In this document: positions 30,770 to 37,750 of the stretch, piece after piece
Position numbering within the stretch: position 1 is the stretch's first letter
Layout: each line of letters opens with the position of its first letter
From: Bacillus sp. REN10
GTDB lineage: Bacteria > Bacillota > Bacilli > Bacillales > Domibacillaceae
NCBI RefSeq assembly: GCF_016820555.1
Contig: NZ_JADHDW010000018.1
Span: forward strand, 510 to 38,259
Length of the DNA stretch: 37,750 bases
Reading direction: 5' to 3'
Program-made: the position numbers and the translations under genes
The notes under the pieces: generated by a model
The model's input: only the letters and a program-made list of their open reading frames with translations
Database searches by the model: none
What the model was told of the DNA's origin: nothing

Positions 30770-31732
30770 TTATATTTTTAACACTAATTTTTCTTCTTTC
30801 GCTCTTGAGCAGCACGTCAAGATTGTCTGTCTTTGTTGTCTTTCTTCCTTGCTAAAGAAGATATCGCGATGATCCACTTCCCCTTCAACGACATCGACTT
30901 CACATTGACCACACCCGCCAGCCTTGCAGGAATAAGGTGCTTCAATGCCCGCATCTAGCAGAGCTTCTAACAGCGTTTTTTCCGCATGGACTTCTAATAC
31001 GGTGTTGTGACTCGCGATTTCCACTACAAATGGACGGTTTTCTCCGGATAGCGCCGCAAACAGTTCAAAATGGATGGATTTTTCCGGATATCCATAGGAA
31101 AGGGCGGCCTCTTTGTATTCAGTCACCATCGAAACGGGCCCACAGAAATAAACATGGCTGCCAATGCGCTGATTCTTCATTGTTTCCGGTGTCATGCGTA
31201 CAGGTTGCTCACTTCTTGAGAAATAGAACGTACATTTTCCTGGATATGTTTCATTTAAGTAATCATAATACGCACATTGTTCCTTTGTGCGAGCGGCATA
31301 ATGAAGTTCAAATGTTTTCCCTTGCGCTTCTAGTTCCTTCATCATCGTTAAGAATGGTGTAATCCCAATTCCAGCAGCGTAAAACACATGATGTTTCGCA
31401 TGAAAGCCTAATGTAAAGTGGTTCTTTGGAAAACTCGTTTTCACTGTATCTCCGACTTTTATATGATCATGCCAATAAACCGATCCTCCTCTTGAGTTAG
31501 GGTCACGATTAATAGAGATCGAGTAATGCGTGCGATCGGTTGGAGCACTGACAAGGGAATAGTCCCGCTCAAGAATGGTCTCTCCTTGGTCCACATAGGT
31601 CGTGATATGCGCACCGCCCGTAAATGCTGGCAGCAATTTCTGATCAGAAGGATAAAGATCAAATCGCTTCACACTCTCCGTGATCTGCTCGATCTTCCCT
31701 ACATACATGTCGATATTTCCTATAACTCTCAT
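30770..31732 (-). CDS. Flavin/2Fe-2S reductase (PDR/VanB family; DmmB-like electron donor)
   Basis: 320 residues from ATG 31732, chosen because GAGGTG is six bases upstream; the frame also has a GTG at 31741. Order: flavin-binding barrel (RDYSLVSAP, around 55), NAD(P)H domain (YAAGIGITPFLTMM, around 115; VYFCGPVSMV, around 195) and a C-terminal plant-type ferredoxin with CKAGGCGQC and LTCC binding a 2Fe-2S cluster. It passes electrons from NAD(P)H to an oxygenase. Between the DmmA-like gene and the aldehyde dehydrogenase gene, it is the natural donor for the N-demethylase. Confidence 0.93.
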   Translation of the reverse strand: MRVIGNIDMYVGKIEQITESVKRFDLYPSDQKLLPAFTGGAHITTYVDQGETILERDYSLVSAPTDRTHYSISINRDPNSRGGSVYWHDHIKVGDTVKTSFPKNHFTLGFHAKHHVFYAAGIGITPFLTMMKELEAQGKTFELHYAARTKEQCAYYDYLNETYPGKCTFYFSRSEQPVRMTPETMKNQRIGSHVYFCGPVSMVTEYKEAALSYGYPEKSIHFELFAALSGENRPFVVEIASHNTVLEVHAEKTLLEALLDAGIEAPYSCKAGGCGQCEVDVVEGEVDHRDIFFSKEERQQRQTILTCCSRAKEEKLVLKI

Positions 31733-31761
31733 ACTCTTCACCTCAGTCCTTTTTTTCCTTG

Positions 31762-32268
31762 TTAATTCTGTTCATTCGGGATGAATGGGTAGCCGATATA
31801 CCCTTTACGCACTTTCGAGAAAAATGGGCCTACTTCCATATGCGCATCGCAATGTGAACATTGCACCTCATCGTCGTAGCTGATTTCACTCGTTTCATAA
31901 CATTTCATGCAATAGATATAACGTTTTTTAGGCCCATAGATAATCGTCTGAATTTCATCTTCTGTAAAACCGGCTTCTACCGCTTCCGTAAACACAGTGA
32001 CTGCGTGATCCCAGTTTGATGCAATGTACAGATGCGTGCCCATTTTTTGACCGTAAAGCAAGGTACGCAACCCCTGCAAGTCGATGCCCTCTTTAATTTC
32101 AAAGTACTCATATTCAGACGTTTCTTCCGTTCCCTTAGCGCTTACTTGTTTGATATCGCTTACAACTTGTTGATCATAAATGATGAGATGTTTGTTTCTT
32201 TTCTCATTTAGAGTCAGTGTTTCTTTAATGGTTTCTGATTGATCATATAATACCGGGCTATTATACAA
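31762..32268 (-). CDS. DmmA-like subunit of dimethylamine monooxygenase-type system
   Basis: 168 residues from TTG 32268 (GGGAGGAG upstream). The C-terminal part has a zinc-ribbon/rubredoxin-like pair CMKC (around 124) and CSHC (around 141), followed by HMEVGPFFSKVRKGYIGYP, which matches what I recall of the DmmA family; the N-terminal part resembles a ferredoxin-reductase-like segment (GTHLYIASNWDHAVTVFTEAVEAGF). It probably relays electrons or stabilises the oxygenase. Order HDOD-DmmA-reductase is as in dimethylamine monooxygenase clusters of Proteobacteria. Confidence 0.8.
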   Translation of the reverse strand: MYNSPVLYDQSETIKETLTLNEKRNKHLIIYDQQVVSDIKQVSAKGTEETSEYEYFEIKEGIDLQGLRTLLYGQKMGTHLYIASNWDHAVTVFTEAVEAGFTEDEIQTIIYGPKKRYIYCMKCYETSEISYDDEVQCSHCDAHMEVGPFFSKVRKGYIGYPFIPNEQN

Positions 32269-32295
32269 AGTGCTCCTCCCTTTCTTTTTGGTTTT

Positions 32296-33270
32296 TTAAT
32301 TCACTTTCACGCTTTCAATCAAGTTTTTGAGGTACTCAACGGATTGTGGTAAAAACGGCGCCATCCCTTTATACTCGGCCATATAATCAGGAATATCTGC
32401 CAGGTTAAAATAAGTGACCTCTAGCCATTCTGGTCTTAATACAAGATCCTCTAACGGAAGAAACTGCGTATCAAGGACAAATAAAACAGCATTGCTTCGT
32501 GGCATGCGGATGAACCACTGCTCTTCTACCCGCAGGTGAACGAGCTTTCCGGCATTTTCTGCGGTTACCTTATATCGTTCAGGCCCCCAAATATCCATCG
32601 TTTCATAGTTCACATCCCAGCGATCCGCCATCAAGTTCCAATTGACTCTTGTTCTTGGGGCCCCCGGCTCAATCGTTAACAAAAACTTTCGAATGCGATC
32701 CGTGAGTTCCACCCCATCTCGGCTGACAAATGGGACAGGACCGTGTATTTCATTAAAGGACATGCCCAAATTCCAGTTCGGTGAAAACAAGGCCGCAAAG
32801 GATTCTTGAGCGACTTCAAGGTAGAAGTTATCATCGCGGTTGACCATTAACATAAAGTCATTATGAAAATGGCGGCCAATCATATCATAAGGTTCTAGTG
32901 CAAGGCTCGATGTATCGCCAAACGTGAAGGTTTCAGTTTCGCCTAAAATATGATTTTTGAACGTCCATCGATCGCCATCTTTTTCTACACTAAAGTGTTC
33001 AGGGTATTTGTTTGTGGACAAATCGATTAATAACTCTACAAACTCCCATTGCATTTCCATCGTATGGGGGAATGATTGGTAGCGAACTTCCGGTTGTTCT
33101 TCCAACATTTCTCGTTTCCGTTTGATTTGCGCTTTGTACTCCGGCGTGATTTTCATGAAATTCACTTTATCTTCACTTAGGGCCACTAAATCATTGGAAT
33201 AACGATAAGTCTTATTTTTAAAATTGGTAAATGGAAATGTAAACATATCAAGATTAGTTGATTTAAACAT
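32296..33270 (-). CDS. Heme-dependent oxidative N-demethylase family protein (DUF3445)
   Basis: 324 residues, soluble. Landmarks of the PF11927/DUF3445 family as I recall them: EPYDMIGRHFHNDFMLMVNRDDNFYLEVAQ (around 125-155), FSPNWNLGMSFNEIHGPVPF (around 162-182), TRVNWNLM (around 206) and RVEEQWFIRMPRSNAVLFVLDTQFLPL (around 246-272), the His being candidate heme or active-site ligands. Members oxidatively remove N-methyl groups, for example from dimethylamine, releasing formaldehyde. First gene of its operon, right behind a sigma-54 promoter (33303-33320), with GGGGAGAG as ribosome-binding site. The true substrate here is unknown. Confidence 0.85.
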   Translation of the reverse strand: MFKSTNLDMFTFPFTNFKNKTYRYSNDLVALSEDKVNFMKITPEYKAQIKRKREMLEEQPEVRYQSFPHTMEMQWEFVELLIDLSTNKYPEHFSVEKDGDRWTFKNHILGETETFTFGDTSSLALEPYDMIGRHFHNDFMLMVNRDDNFYLEVAQESFAALFSPNWNLGMSFNEIHGPVPFVSRDGVELTDRIRKFLLTIEPGAPRTRVNWNLMADRWDVNYETMDIWGPERYKVTAENAGKLVHLRVEEQWFIRMPRSNAVLFVLDTQFLPLEDLVLRPEWLEVTYFNLADIPDYMAEYKGMAPFLPQSVEYLKNLIESVKVN

Positions 33271-33302
33271 TTAACTCTCCCCTTTTTAATTTAATTCAGT
33301 AA

Positions 33303-33320
33303 TTGCAATATCCGTGCCAA
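33303..33320 (-). promoter_or_regulatory. Sigma-54 (-24/-12) promoter of the N-demethylase operon
   Basis: Minus strand TTGGCACGGATATTGCAA. It matches TGGCACG-N4-TTGCA perfectly, with the invariant GG (33318-33317) and GC (33306-33305) 12 bp apart. Transcription would begin near 33293, about 23 nt before the ATG at 33270. Confidence 0.93.
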
Positions 33321-33358
33321 ACGTTATTTTCGAAGAATACTATGCTCAATCAGGATTA

Positions 33359-33375
33359 GTGAACTTTTCATTCAC
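33359..33375. promoter_or_regulatory. Candidate activator-binding site upstream of the N-demethylase promoter
   Basis: GTGAA-N7-TTCAC dyad containing TTTTCATTCA (33365-33374), about 70-80 bp upstream of the predicted start point. The same decamer (TTTTCATTTA) occurs twice at a similar distance from the other sigma-54 promoter (35254-35278). Enhancer-binding proteins bind such upstream sites. Assignment is inference. Confidence 0.45.
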
Positions 33376-33424
33376 CTAGTTAATTTCAATTTGTAAATTT
33401 TATTTCAAAAATAAAATTTCTGGA

Positions 33425-34849
33425 TTAAACAGCATCGTTGCTTTTGGATGGCAAAGAAGGTTTATTCATGTTTCGATCTGCATTATAAGCAAAGATGTAT
33501 TTGGCCGAAACATAATAGCATATCCCTGCCGCAAAGTATGCTGGAATACCAGCGGAAATATAATAGAACAAACTGCTAGAAGTATCTGATACAGGATTGT
33601 ACAAACCCCAATACACCACTGTACCGACTATAAAGCTTACAATCGCAGATGGATTCACTCCTCGCCAGTAATAATAGCTTCCGTTTGTATCATAAAGGTC
33701 TCGGATGGAAATTTTCTGCTTTTTCACGAAGAAGAAGTCAGAAATGACGATCCCTCCAAATATCGCCATGATATATGAAATCACGGTTATAAAAGATCCG
33801 AAAGCATCGTAAAAAGAAGCACTTAACAATAACAAGACAGTTGGTATAGCTGTCGCCATCGCAATAGTCCAAGACTTCTTTGGAAAAACGGTTTTAAAAC
33901 TAATCGCTTGTGAATACATAAGGAAAGTTCCTGCAGTGATATTTCCAAGAGTGAGCAGTAAAAGGCCAATAATTCCAACCCATGTCCCACCAATCGCGAA
34001 CATCCAATCAGTTGGATCTAATGATGCAACCACTAATGCAGCAAGGGCTCCTAATATGACAGCGACATTGACAATAATGCCATAGCTGAAAAAGCCAGCT
34101 TTAAATGCAGATTTTTCACTTTTAGCAAGTCTGCTGTATTGCCCCAGATAAGGAAGCCAAGAAAATCCAAGCCCAATATTTATTTCTAAAGCTGTAATAA
34201 GTGAACGAGCATGGTCATCATAGGGTTCAGTTGGAGATAAGGAGAATATTTTATCCAATCCTTGTCCAAACATTAAAAGAGCGATGAGACCTAAAGTCAT
34301 CAATAAAATAGCTGGAACGCCGATTAAGTTGAACTTGCGCATGACAAGCGGTCCTTGAAAAGTGATCAAAAATACAATCGCAAAGATGATGATGGCAAAG
34401 AAAGGTGCTCCAGTTGTTCTCGTTGTAAAAAAGTCTGGGAGACCAGCTACAGAAGCAATCTTAACTAATGCTTGTCCTGCCATAAAGAAGGCGATTGACA
34501 TGTAACCGATCGTAAGGAACATGAAGATAAAATAAAATATATTTGAGCCTAAGTAACCTAACGCACTGCGAAAACCAATAAAAGTATCTACCCCGTACCT
34601 GGAAAAAAGAAGGATGATAGGCGCAATCAATAGGAAAGGTAAGGCATTTCCAAATAAAATCGACGCAATGGCTTCTTTTGCACTAAGCATCATCCCGGTA
34701 TACCCGCCTACAAGTATACAGATGCAAGAAATACCGATTCCCACTTGAATGAGAACCAAATCCCAAAAACCAAACACACGATCACTTTTTTGTGCAGGCA
34801 GGAATCCAAAAGCCACATCTTTTGAAATAGCGGAATTGTTTTTACTCAT
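33425..34849 (-). CDS. NCS1-family permease (purine/cytosine/hydantoin-type symporter)
   Basis: 474 residues with about 12 membrane helices. The first helix region DLVLIQVGIGISCICILVGGYTGMM and the following GYLGSNIFYFIF and NIGLGFSWLPYLGQYSR segments fit the NCS1 fold (cation-coupled import of nucleobases, allantoin or hydantoins). AGGAGG precedes the ATG. It lies between the two sigma-54-controlled units and is read in the same direction, so it probably imports the substrate of the N-demethylase or a precursor. Substrate not predictable. Confidence 0.88.
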   Translation of the reverse strand: MSKNNSAISKDVAFGFLPAQKSDRVFGFWDLVLIQVGIGISCICILVGGYTGMMLSAKEAIASILFGNALPFLLIAPIILLFSRYGVDTFIGFRSALGYLGSNIFYFIFMFLTIGYMSIAFFMAGQALVKIASVAGLPDFFTTRTTGAPFFAIIIFAIVFLITFQGPLVMRKFNLIGVPAILLMTLGLIALLMFGQGLDKIFSLSPTEPYDDHARSLITALEINIGLGFSWLPYLGQYSRLAKSEKSAFKAGFFSYGIIVNVAVILGALAALVVASLDPTDWMFAIGGTWVGIIGLLLLTLGNITAGTFLMYSQAISFKTVFPKKSWTIAMATAIPTVLLLLSASFYDAFGSFITVISYIMAIFGGIVISDFFFVKKQKISIRDLYDTNGSYYYWRGVNPSAIVSFIVGTVVYWGLYNPVSDTSSSLFYYISAGIPAYFAAGICYYVSAKYIFAYNADRNMNKPSLPSKSNDAV

Positions 34850-34929
34850 TTCAACCTCCTGGTATTTGTATTTAACAGGTGACAGGCGCCCAACCTGGCT
34901 ATCAAGTATTACGGGCTAATAAAGAAATA

Positions 34930-34949
34930 CTAAATGAAACTTCATTTAG
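34930..34949. promoter_or_regulatory. Perfect 9+9 palindrome between the small membrane protein and the permease
   Basis: CTAAATGAA-AC-TTCATTTAG. Its half-site TTCATTTA matches the motif found upstream of both sigma-54 promoters. It overlaps the stop of the 34946-35146 gene. It could be a third regulator site or a weak attenuator stem (no long T-run follows). Confidence 0.4.
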
Positions 34950-35146
34950 AAAATAACAAATAACAAAAATGTTGAAATAACCGCTATTATTGCTAGTTCA
35001 GGAATGGTATTGCCGATTTTCATTTTGTCAGCATCGGATTCCTCCTTCTCATAATTTTGAATCCGTTCATGTAGATCGGTATACAAATTCCTCACAAATG
35101 CATCTGCAGATGTCATATTTTTTTCAATCATGCTTTCTTTTTTCAA
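34946..35146 (-). CDS. Small protein with C-terminal membrane anchor, upstream of the permease
   Basis: 66 residues from TTG 35146 (GAGGGG eight bases upstream). The first 45 residues are charged and helical (SADAFVRNLYTDLHERIQNY then EKEESDADKMK); the last 20, TIPELAIIAVISTFLLFVIF, form one membrane helix. It is the first gene behind the sigma-54 promoter at 35198-35213 and precedes the permease by about 100 bp. It may be an accessory subunit of the permease. No family recognised. Confidence 0.65.
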   Translation of the reverse strand: MKKESMIEKNMTSADAFVRNLYTDLHERIQNYEKEESDADKMKIGNTIPELAIIAVISTFLLFVIF

Positions 35147-35197
35147 AATATCTTCCCCTCTTTCTAATATTTTAAATATTTCGATTTATTTTAATAT

Positions 35198-35213
35198 TGC
35201 AACTTCCATGCCA
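35198..35213 (-). promoter_or_regulatory. Sigma-54 (-24/-12) promoter of the small protein/permease unit
   Basis: Minus strand TGGCATGGAAGTTGCA: one mismatch to TGGCACG-N4-TTGCA (T for C after TGGCA), with invariant GG (35212-35211) and GC (35200-35199) 12 bp apart. Transcription would begin near 35187, about 41 nt before the TTG start at 35146. Confidence 0.9.
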
Positions 35214-35253
35214 CTTGAAAACCCTTACAAATCAACTCTTTAGAAAAAAACGA

Positions 35254-35278
35254 TTTTCATTTATGGAATTTTCATTTA
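35254..35278. promoter_or_regulatory. Candidate activator-binding sites in the divergent regulator/permease region
   Basis: TTTTCATTTA at 35254-35263 and 35269-35278, a 15-bp step, 66-91 bp upstream of the predicted sigma-54 start. The same motif lies upstream of the N-demethylase promoter in the same orientation. Binding here would also place the activator over its own promoter region (autoregulation). Confidence 0.45.
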
Positions 35279-35328
35279 AAATTGAAATACATTTTGGGGA
35301 AGAAAATGGGGGGAAGGTGTTAATTAAA

Positions 35329-37203
35329 GTGCATAATGTCCTTACCGATGTGTTACAGTCAACTCTTTTGAGGATATATGATGAACTAATTATTACAGAT
35401 AGTCATGGATTTATAATCAAAGTTTTCGGAAAATTGTTAAAATTAAAAGGAGATACATCCGATTTGGCCGGCATGAACTTATTCGAGATTGGAAAAACAA
35501 CCTTTTATGATGGAACATCTCTAGAGGAGTTGCTGAATGGAGATAAGAGATCGATTATTCAAACGACCTGGAATAACGAAAGAATCCTTATCACTTATTA
35601 TCCAGAGCATAAGATAGAAGGTAAAGAATATTACACATGGGGACTTAAAGCTCTTTCAAGAAGCGATAATGTTTTGTTAGAAAATGTTATCGAGGATGAA
35701 ATCGATTTTTCTAGAGAGCTTCCAAAAGACGTTTCTAGGCTATTTATTGTGAAGAGCCAAAAAATGATGGATGTTTTGAATACGGTTGAAATGGCTGCAA
35801 AAGTTTCGTCCTCTGTTCTTTTATTGGGGGAATCCGGAGTAGGTAAGGAAGTTATCGCTCGGGCAATTCATGATCTCGGTACTCGAAAAAACAAGCCATT
35901 TATTGCAGTGAACTGCGGAGCCATTCCTGAAAATCTGTTGGAAAGTGAACTATTTGGATATGACGAAGGAGCCTTTAGCGGTGCAAAGAAGGATGGCGCA
36001 CTTGGCAAGTTTGAACTTGCCAATAAGGGAGTGCTTTTTCTCGATGAAATCGGTGAGATGCCACTCAATCTTCAGGTGAAATTACTAAGAGTTCTGCAAG
36101 AAAGGGAAGTTACCCGTTTGGGAAGTTCAGCTACTGTCAAACTTGATATCCAAATCATTGCAGCTACCAATAAAGATATTAAAAGCTTAGTGAAGGAAGG
36201 AACATTCAGGGAAGATCTTTATTATCGTTTGAATGTAATTCCTATAACAATTCCTTCATTAAGAGAAAGGATTGAAGAGCTCCCTTATTTAATTAATTTC
36301 TTTTTGCATAAATACAATAGTATGTATGATCGGACCATTCATATTGATCAAGATGCCATTGACTTGATGTCGATCTATGAATGGCCGGGCAACATTAGAC
36401 AGCTTGAAAATATGATTGAGAGAATGGTTGTGACAAGTAAAGAGGCAATAATAGATGCTTCAGCAGTTCAAGAGTTTTTCCCGCTTGAGCAAGAAGCTGT
36501 TCAATCAGCACCTCCCATATTTACTCACCTAATGCCCCTTCAAGAAGCGATGGATCTTGTGGAAGAGCAATTAATTAACATGGCTATGGAGAAATATAAA
36601 TCTATTAAACTGGCAGCTAAGGTGCTGGATGTCAGTCAACCTACAATGAGCAGAAAGTATAAGAAGATTTTGGCGAAACTATCCGAACAGAATATAGTCC
36701 CATCTGCTAAAAGAGAAATTCTTGAAAGCCAGCTAAATAACCGATTACGCTCCGTAGCCATAGCTACAGCAGCAATCATACAGCCAGAGGAGGTTAGTGA
36801 ATTAAAAAAAGATCCTTCTTTTTCTAATCCGATCTTTCAAAAGCTTCAAAGTCAGCTTACGATGATCAGAAAACAGGCAGGAGGCATTAAATGGGCCTTT
36901 ATCTTTGATATGATTGAGCATAAAAAGTTTAAAACTCTAGCTGCAGACAAAGATTTTACCATGCAACCTGGGCAATTCTATGAAGGATCACCGGAATTTG
37001 CTAAAGTAGCTGCCAATGCAGTGAAAGGACGAGTGGAAGTAACCAAGATATATAAAGATATTTACGGAGAATGGAAAACAAGCCTCGCACCAGTGATAGA
37101 CGATACAGGCAAAGTCATTGCACTGATTGGTTATGACTATAGTAAAGAGTATATTGATTCTGAATTAGGCAAGATGGGAAAAGTCTTGAAGATTAATATT
37201 TAA
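35329..37203 (+). CDS. Sigma-54-dependent transcriptional activator with PAS and C-terminal Cache-like domain
   Basis: 624 residues from GTG 35329, chosen because GGGGGGAAGG (35308-35317) lies 11 bases upstream; the frame opens at 35197, but that ATG lies inside the opposite-strand sigma-54 promoter and lacks a ribosome-binding site. Order: PAS-like domain (about 10-105), AAA+ domain with Walker A GESGVGKE (166-173), GAFSGA loop (214-219; consensus GAFTGA), Walker B VLFLDEIGE and arginine finger FREDLYYRLNV, helix-turn-helix (about 425-448, IKLAAKVLDVSQPTMSRKYK). Then comes an unusual 160-residue tail ending KTSLAPVIDDTGKVIALIGYDYS, like the outside domain of chemoreceptors. Probable activator of both neighbouring sigma-54 promoters. 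Confidence 0.93.
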   Translation: MHNVLTDVLQSTLLRIYDELIITDSHGFIIKVFGKLLKLKGDTSDLAGMNLFEIGKTTFYDGTSLEELLNGDKRSIIQTTWNNERILITYYPEHKIEGKEYYTWGLKALSRSDNVLLENVIEDEIDFSRELPKDVSRLFIVKSQKMMDVLNTVEMAAKVSSSVLLLGESGVGKEVIARAIHDLGTRKNKPFIAVNCGAIPENLLESELFGYDEGAFSGAKKDGALGKFELANKGVLFLDEIGEMPLNLQVKLLRVLQEREVTRLGSSATVKLDIQIIAATNKDIKSLVKEGTFREDLYYRLNVIPITIPSLRERIEELPYLINFFLHKYNSMYDRTIHIDQDAIDLMSIYEWPGNIRQLENMIERMVVTSKEAIIDASAVQEFFPLEQEAVQSAPPIFTHLMPLQEAMDLVEEQLINMAMEKYKSIKLAAKVLDVSQPTMSRKYKKILAKLSEQNIVPSAKREILESQLNNRLRSVAIATAAIIQPEEVSELKKDPSFSNPIFQKLQSQLTMIRKQAGGIKWAFIFDMIEHKKFKTLAADKDFTMQPGQFYEGSPEFAKVAANAVKGRVEVTKIYKDIYGEWKTSLAPVIDDTGKVIALIGYDYSKEYIDSELGKMGKVLKINI

Positions 37204-37250
37204 GGCTATTTTCTATAGGAATCGCCATATTTAATGTTGTAAAAAAGAAA

Positions 37251-37469
37251 ATGAAAAGTTTATCCGTTTTAGCCATTGTATTCACTCTAACAGTTCCAAT
37301 AGTTAGTCTGATCAATAGTATTGGAAGAGTAGAGGGAATGAATGAATTTGAACATTTAGTGAGTCAATTGCAACAAGGTGCTATTTGGTCTGTTTTTACA
37401 ATTATAGGTTATTTGTTTTTATTGCTGCTCAAAAGCAAGACTAAAAACCAAGTTATCGTTTCAAATTAA
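37251..37469 (+). CDS. Small two-helix membrane protein
   Basis: 72 residues: helix 1 about 4-22 (LSVLAIVFTLTVPIVSLI), a polar stretch, helix 2 about 44-62 (IWSVFTIIGYLFLLLL), basic tail KSKTKNQ. Only AAAAAAGAAA precedes the ATG, a weak ribosome-binding site. 47 nt after the activator gene and followed by a good terminator, so a real gene is likely. Function unknown. Confidence 0.6.
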   Translation: MKSLSVLAIVFTLTVPIVSLINSIGRVEGMNEFEHLVSQLQQGAIWSVFTIIGYLFLLLLKSKTKNQVIVSN

Positions 37470-37476
37470 CACTTGT

Positions 37477-37502
37477 AAAGACCTCTATCTGGGGTCTTTT
37501 TT
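37477..37502 (+). terminator. Terminator after the 37251-37469 gene
   Basis: AAAGACC (37477-37483) / GGTCTTT (37493-37499) followed by TTTT. The remaining 37503-37684 shows no gene or structure I recognise. Confidence 0.85.
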
Positions 37503-37684
37503 ATTCACTTCTCAACATTACCGTTGTGTAACTTGATTTTTGACACGCTGATTTCTGTTCCAGCTTGGAATTGATGTTTCATGTGGAAGGTCGCTGACGG
37601 AAAGGATGAGCAGGTAAGGAAATATTAAAAGTCATTCCCCTTAGCAATTATTTAAATGACCCTAAACTTAGAGAAGATGAACCT

Positions 37685-37717
37685 CCCCCACCTATTGCTT
37701 CGCTCTTGAGGTAGGGG
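37685..37717. mobile_element. Possible IS200/IS605-type terminal hairpin
   Basis: CCCCCACCT (37685-37693) / AGGTAGGGG (37709-37717) with a 15-nt loop containing GCTTCGCTCTTG; one mismatch in nine pairs. The shape and loop resemble hairpins ending IS200/IS605-group (TnpB) elements, and it matches the layout at 1-40. No transposase gene lies in the window next to it; any element would extend past 37750 or be a relic. Confidence 0.4.
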
Positions 37718-37750
37718 TTTCTTGTCGATCCCCAAGACATCAGAAGCTGG

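Noticed and set aside
34861-34900. Sigma-54 promoter directly before the permease, and the CAGGTGACAGGCGCCCAACCTG inverted repeat as operator
   Set aside because: No GG-N10-GC pair of adequate quality; the inverted repeat is short with a 12-bp spacer and no second copy, so it was not called.
35197-35328. Upstream start of the sigma-54 activator at ATG 35197 (or 35263)
   Set aside because: 35197 lies within the opposite-strand -24/-12 promoter; neither ATG has a ribosome-binding site, whereas GTG 35329 follows GGGGGGAAGG at good distance.

Overview
The window looks like the chromosome of a low-to-moderate-GC, endospore-forming Bacillaceae species. The evidence is the cggR-gap-pgk-tpiA-gpmI-eno glycolytic operon, secG-estA-rnr-smpB-ssrA in Bacillus order, a cwlJ spore-cortex hydrolase, a SigD-type chemoreceptor promoter, strong AGGAGG ribosome-binding sites and several TTG/GTG starts. 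The species is not identifiable from what I can see.

Layout. (1) 1-2980 is accessory DNA downstream of the tmRNA gene: an NAD(P)-binding oxidoreductase, a decayed zinc-ribbon gene, small membrane and unknown proteins, and an internally deleted IS1595-type transposase. A perfect 61-bp direct repeat (1200-1260 and 2921-2981) contains the tmRNA 3' end and brackets 1.66 kb, as expected for an element integrated at ssrA. (2) 2951-3588 is ssrA on the minus strand. Its T-loop is interrupted by a 278-nt insert with group I intron hallmarks. (3) 3848-19996 (minus strand) holds smpB, rnr, estA, secG, a chemoreceptor, a small unknown ORF, the glycolytic operon with its repressor CggR and a recognisable CggR operator, a glutaredoxin-like gene, rpoN (sigL) and cwlJ. 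(4) 20066-28576 holds a second chemoreceptor with a SigD promoter, an OmpR-type response regulator and histidine kinase, a DUF418 membrane protein and, divergently, a Bce/Yxd-like ABC transporter with a YxeA-like protein. The divergent promoters carry matching triple TGTAAGG arrays with the same 11 + 22 bp geometry and the same offset to the -10. (5) 28642-29137 holds two small unknown genes. (6) 29257-37203 is a catabolic island: a heme-dependent oxidative N-demethylase-type protein, a DmmA-like zinc-ribbon protein, a flavin/2Fe-2S reductase and a betaine-aldehyde-type dehydrogenase, followed by an NCS1 permease, a small membrane protein and a divergent sigma-54 activator. Two near-perfect -24/-12 promoters precede the two target units, and TTTTCATTYA motifs lie upstream of both. 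(7) The window closes with a small membrane protein and a hairpin resembling an IS200/IS605-type end; a similar half-hairpin opens the window.

How it works together. Sigma-54 (rpoN, 18026-19366) and its activator (35329-37203) probably switch on uptake and oxidative N-demethylation of an unidentified N-methylated compound, with the aldehyde dehydrogenase handling an aldehyde product. The activator is unusual in carrying a Cache-like sensory domain after its DNA-binding helix-turn-helix. Trans-translation (ssrA, smpB, rnr) would depend on self-splicing of the intron in the tmRNA T-loop.
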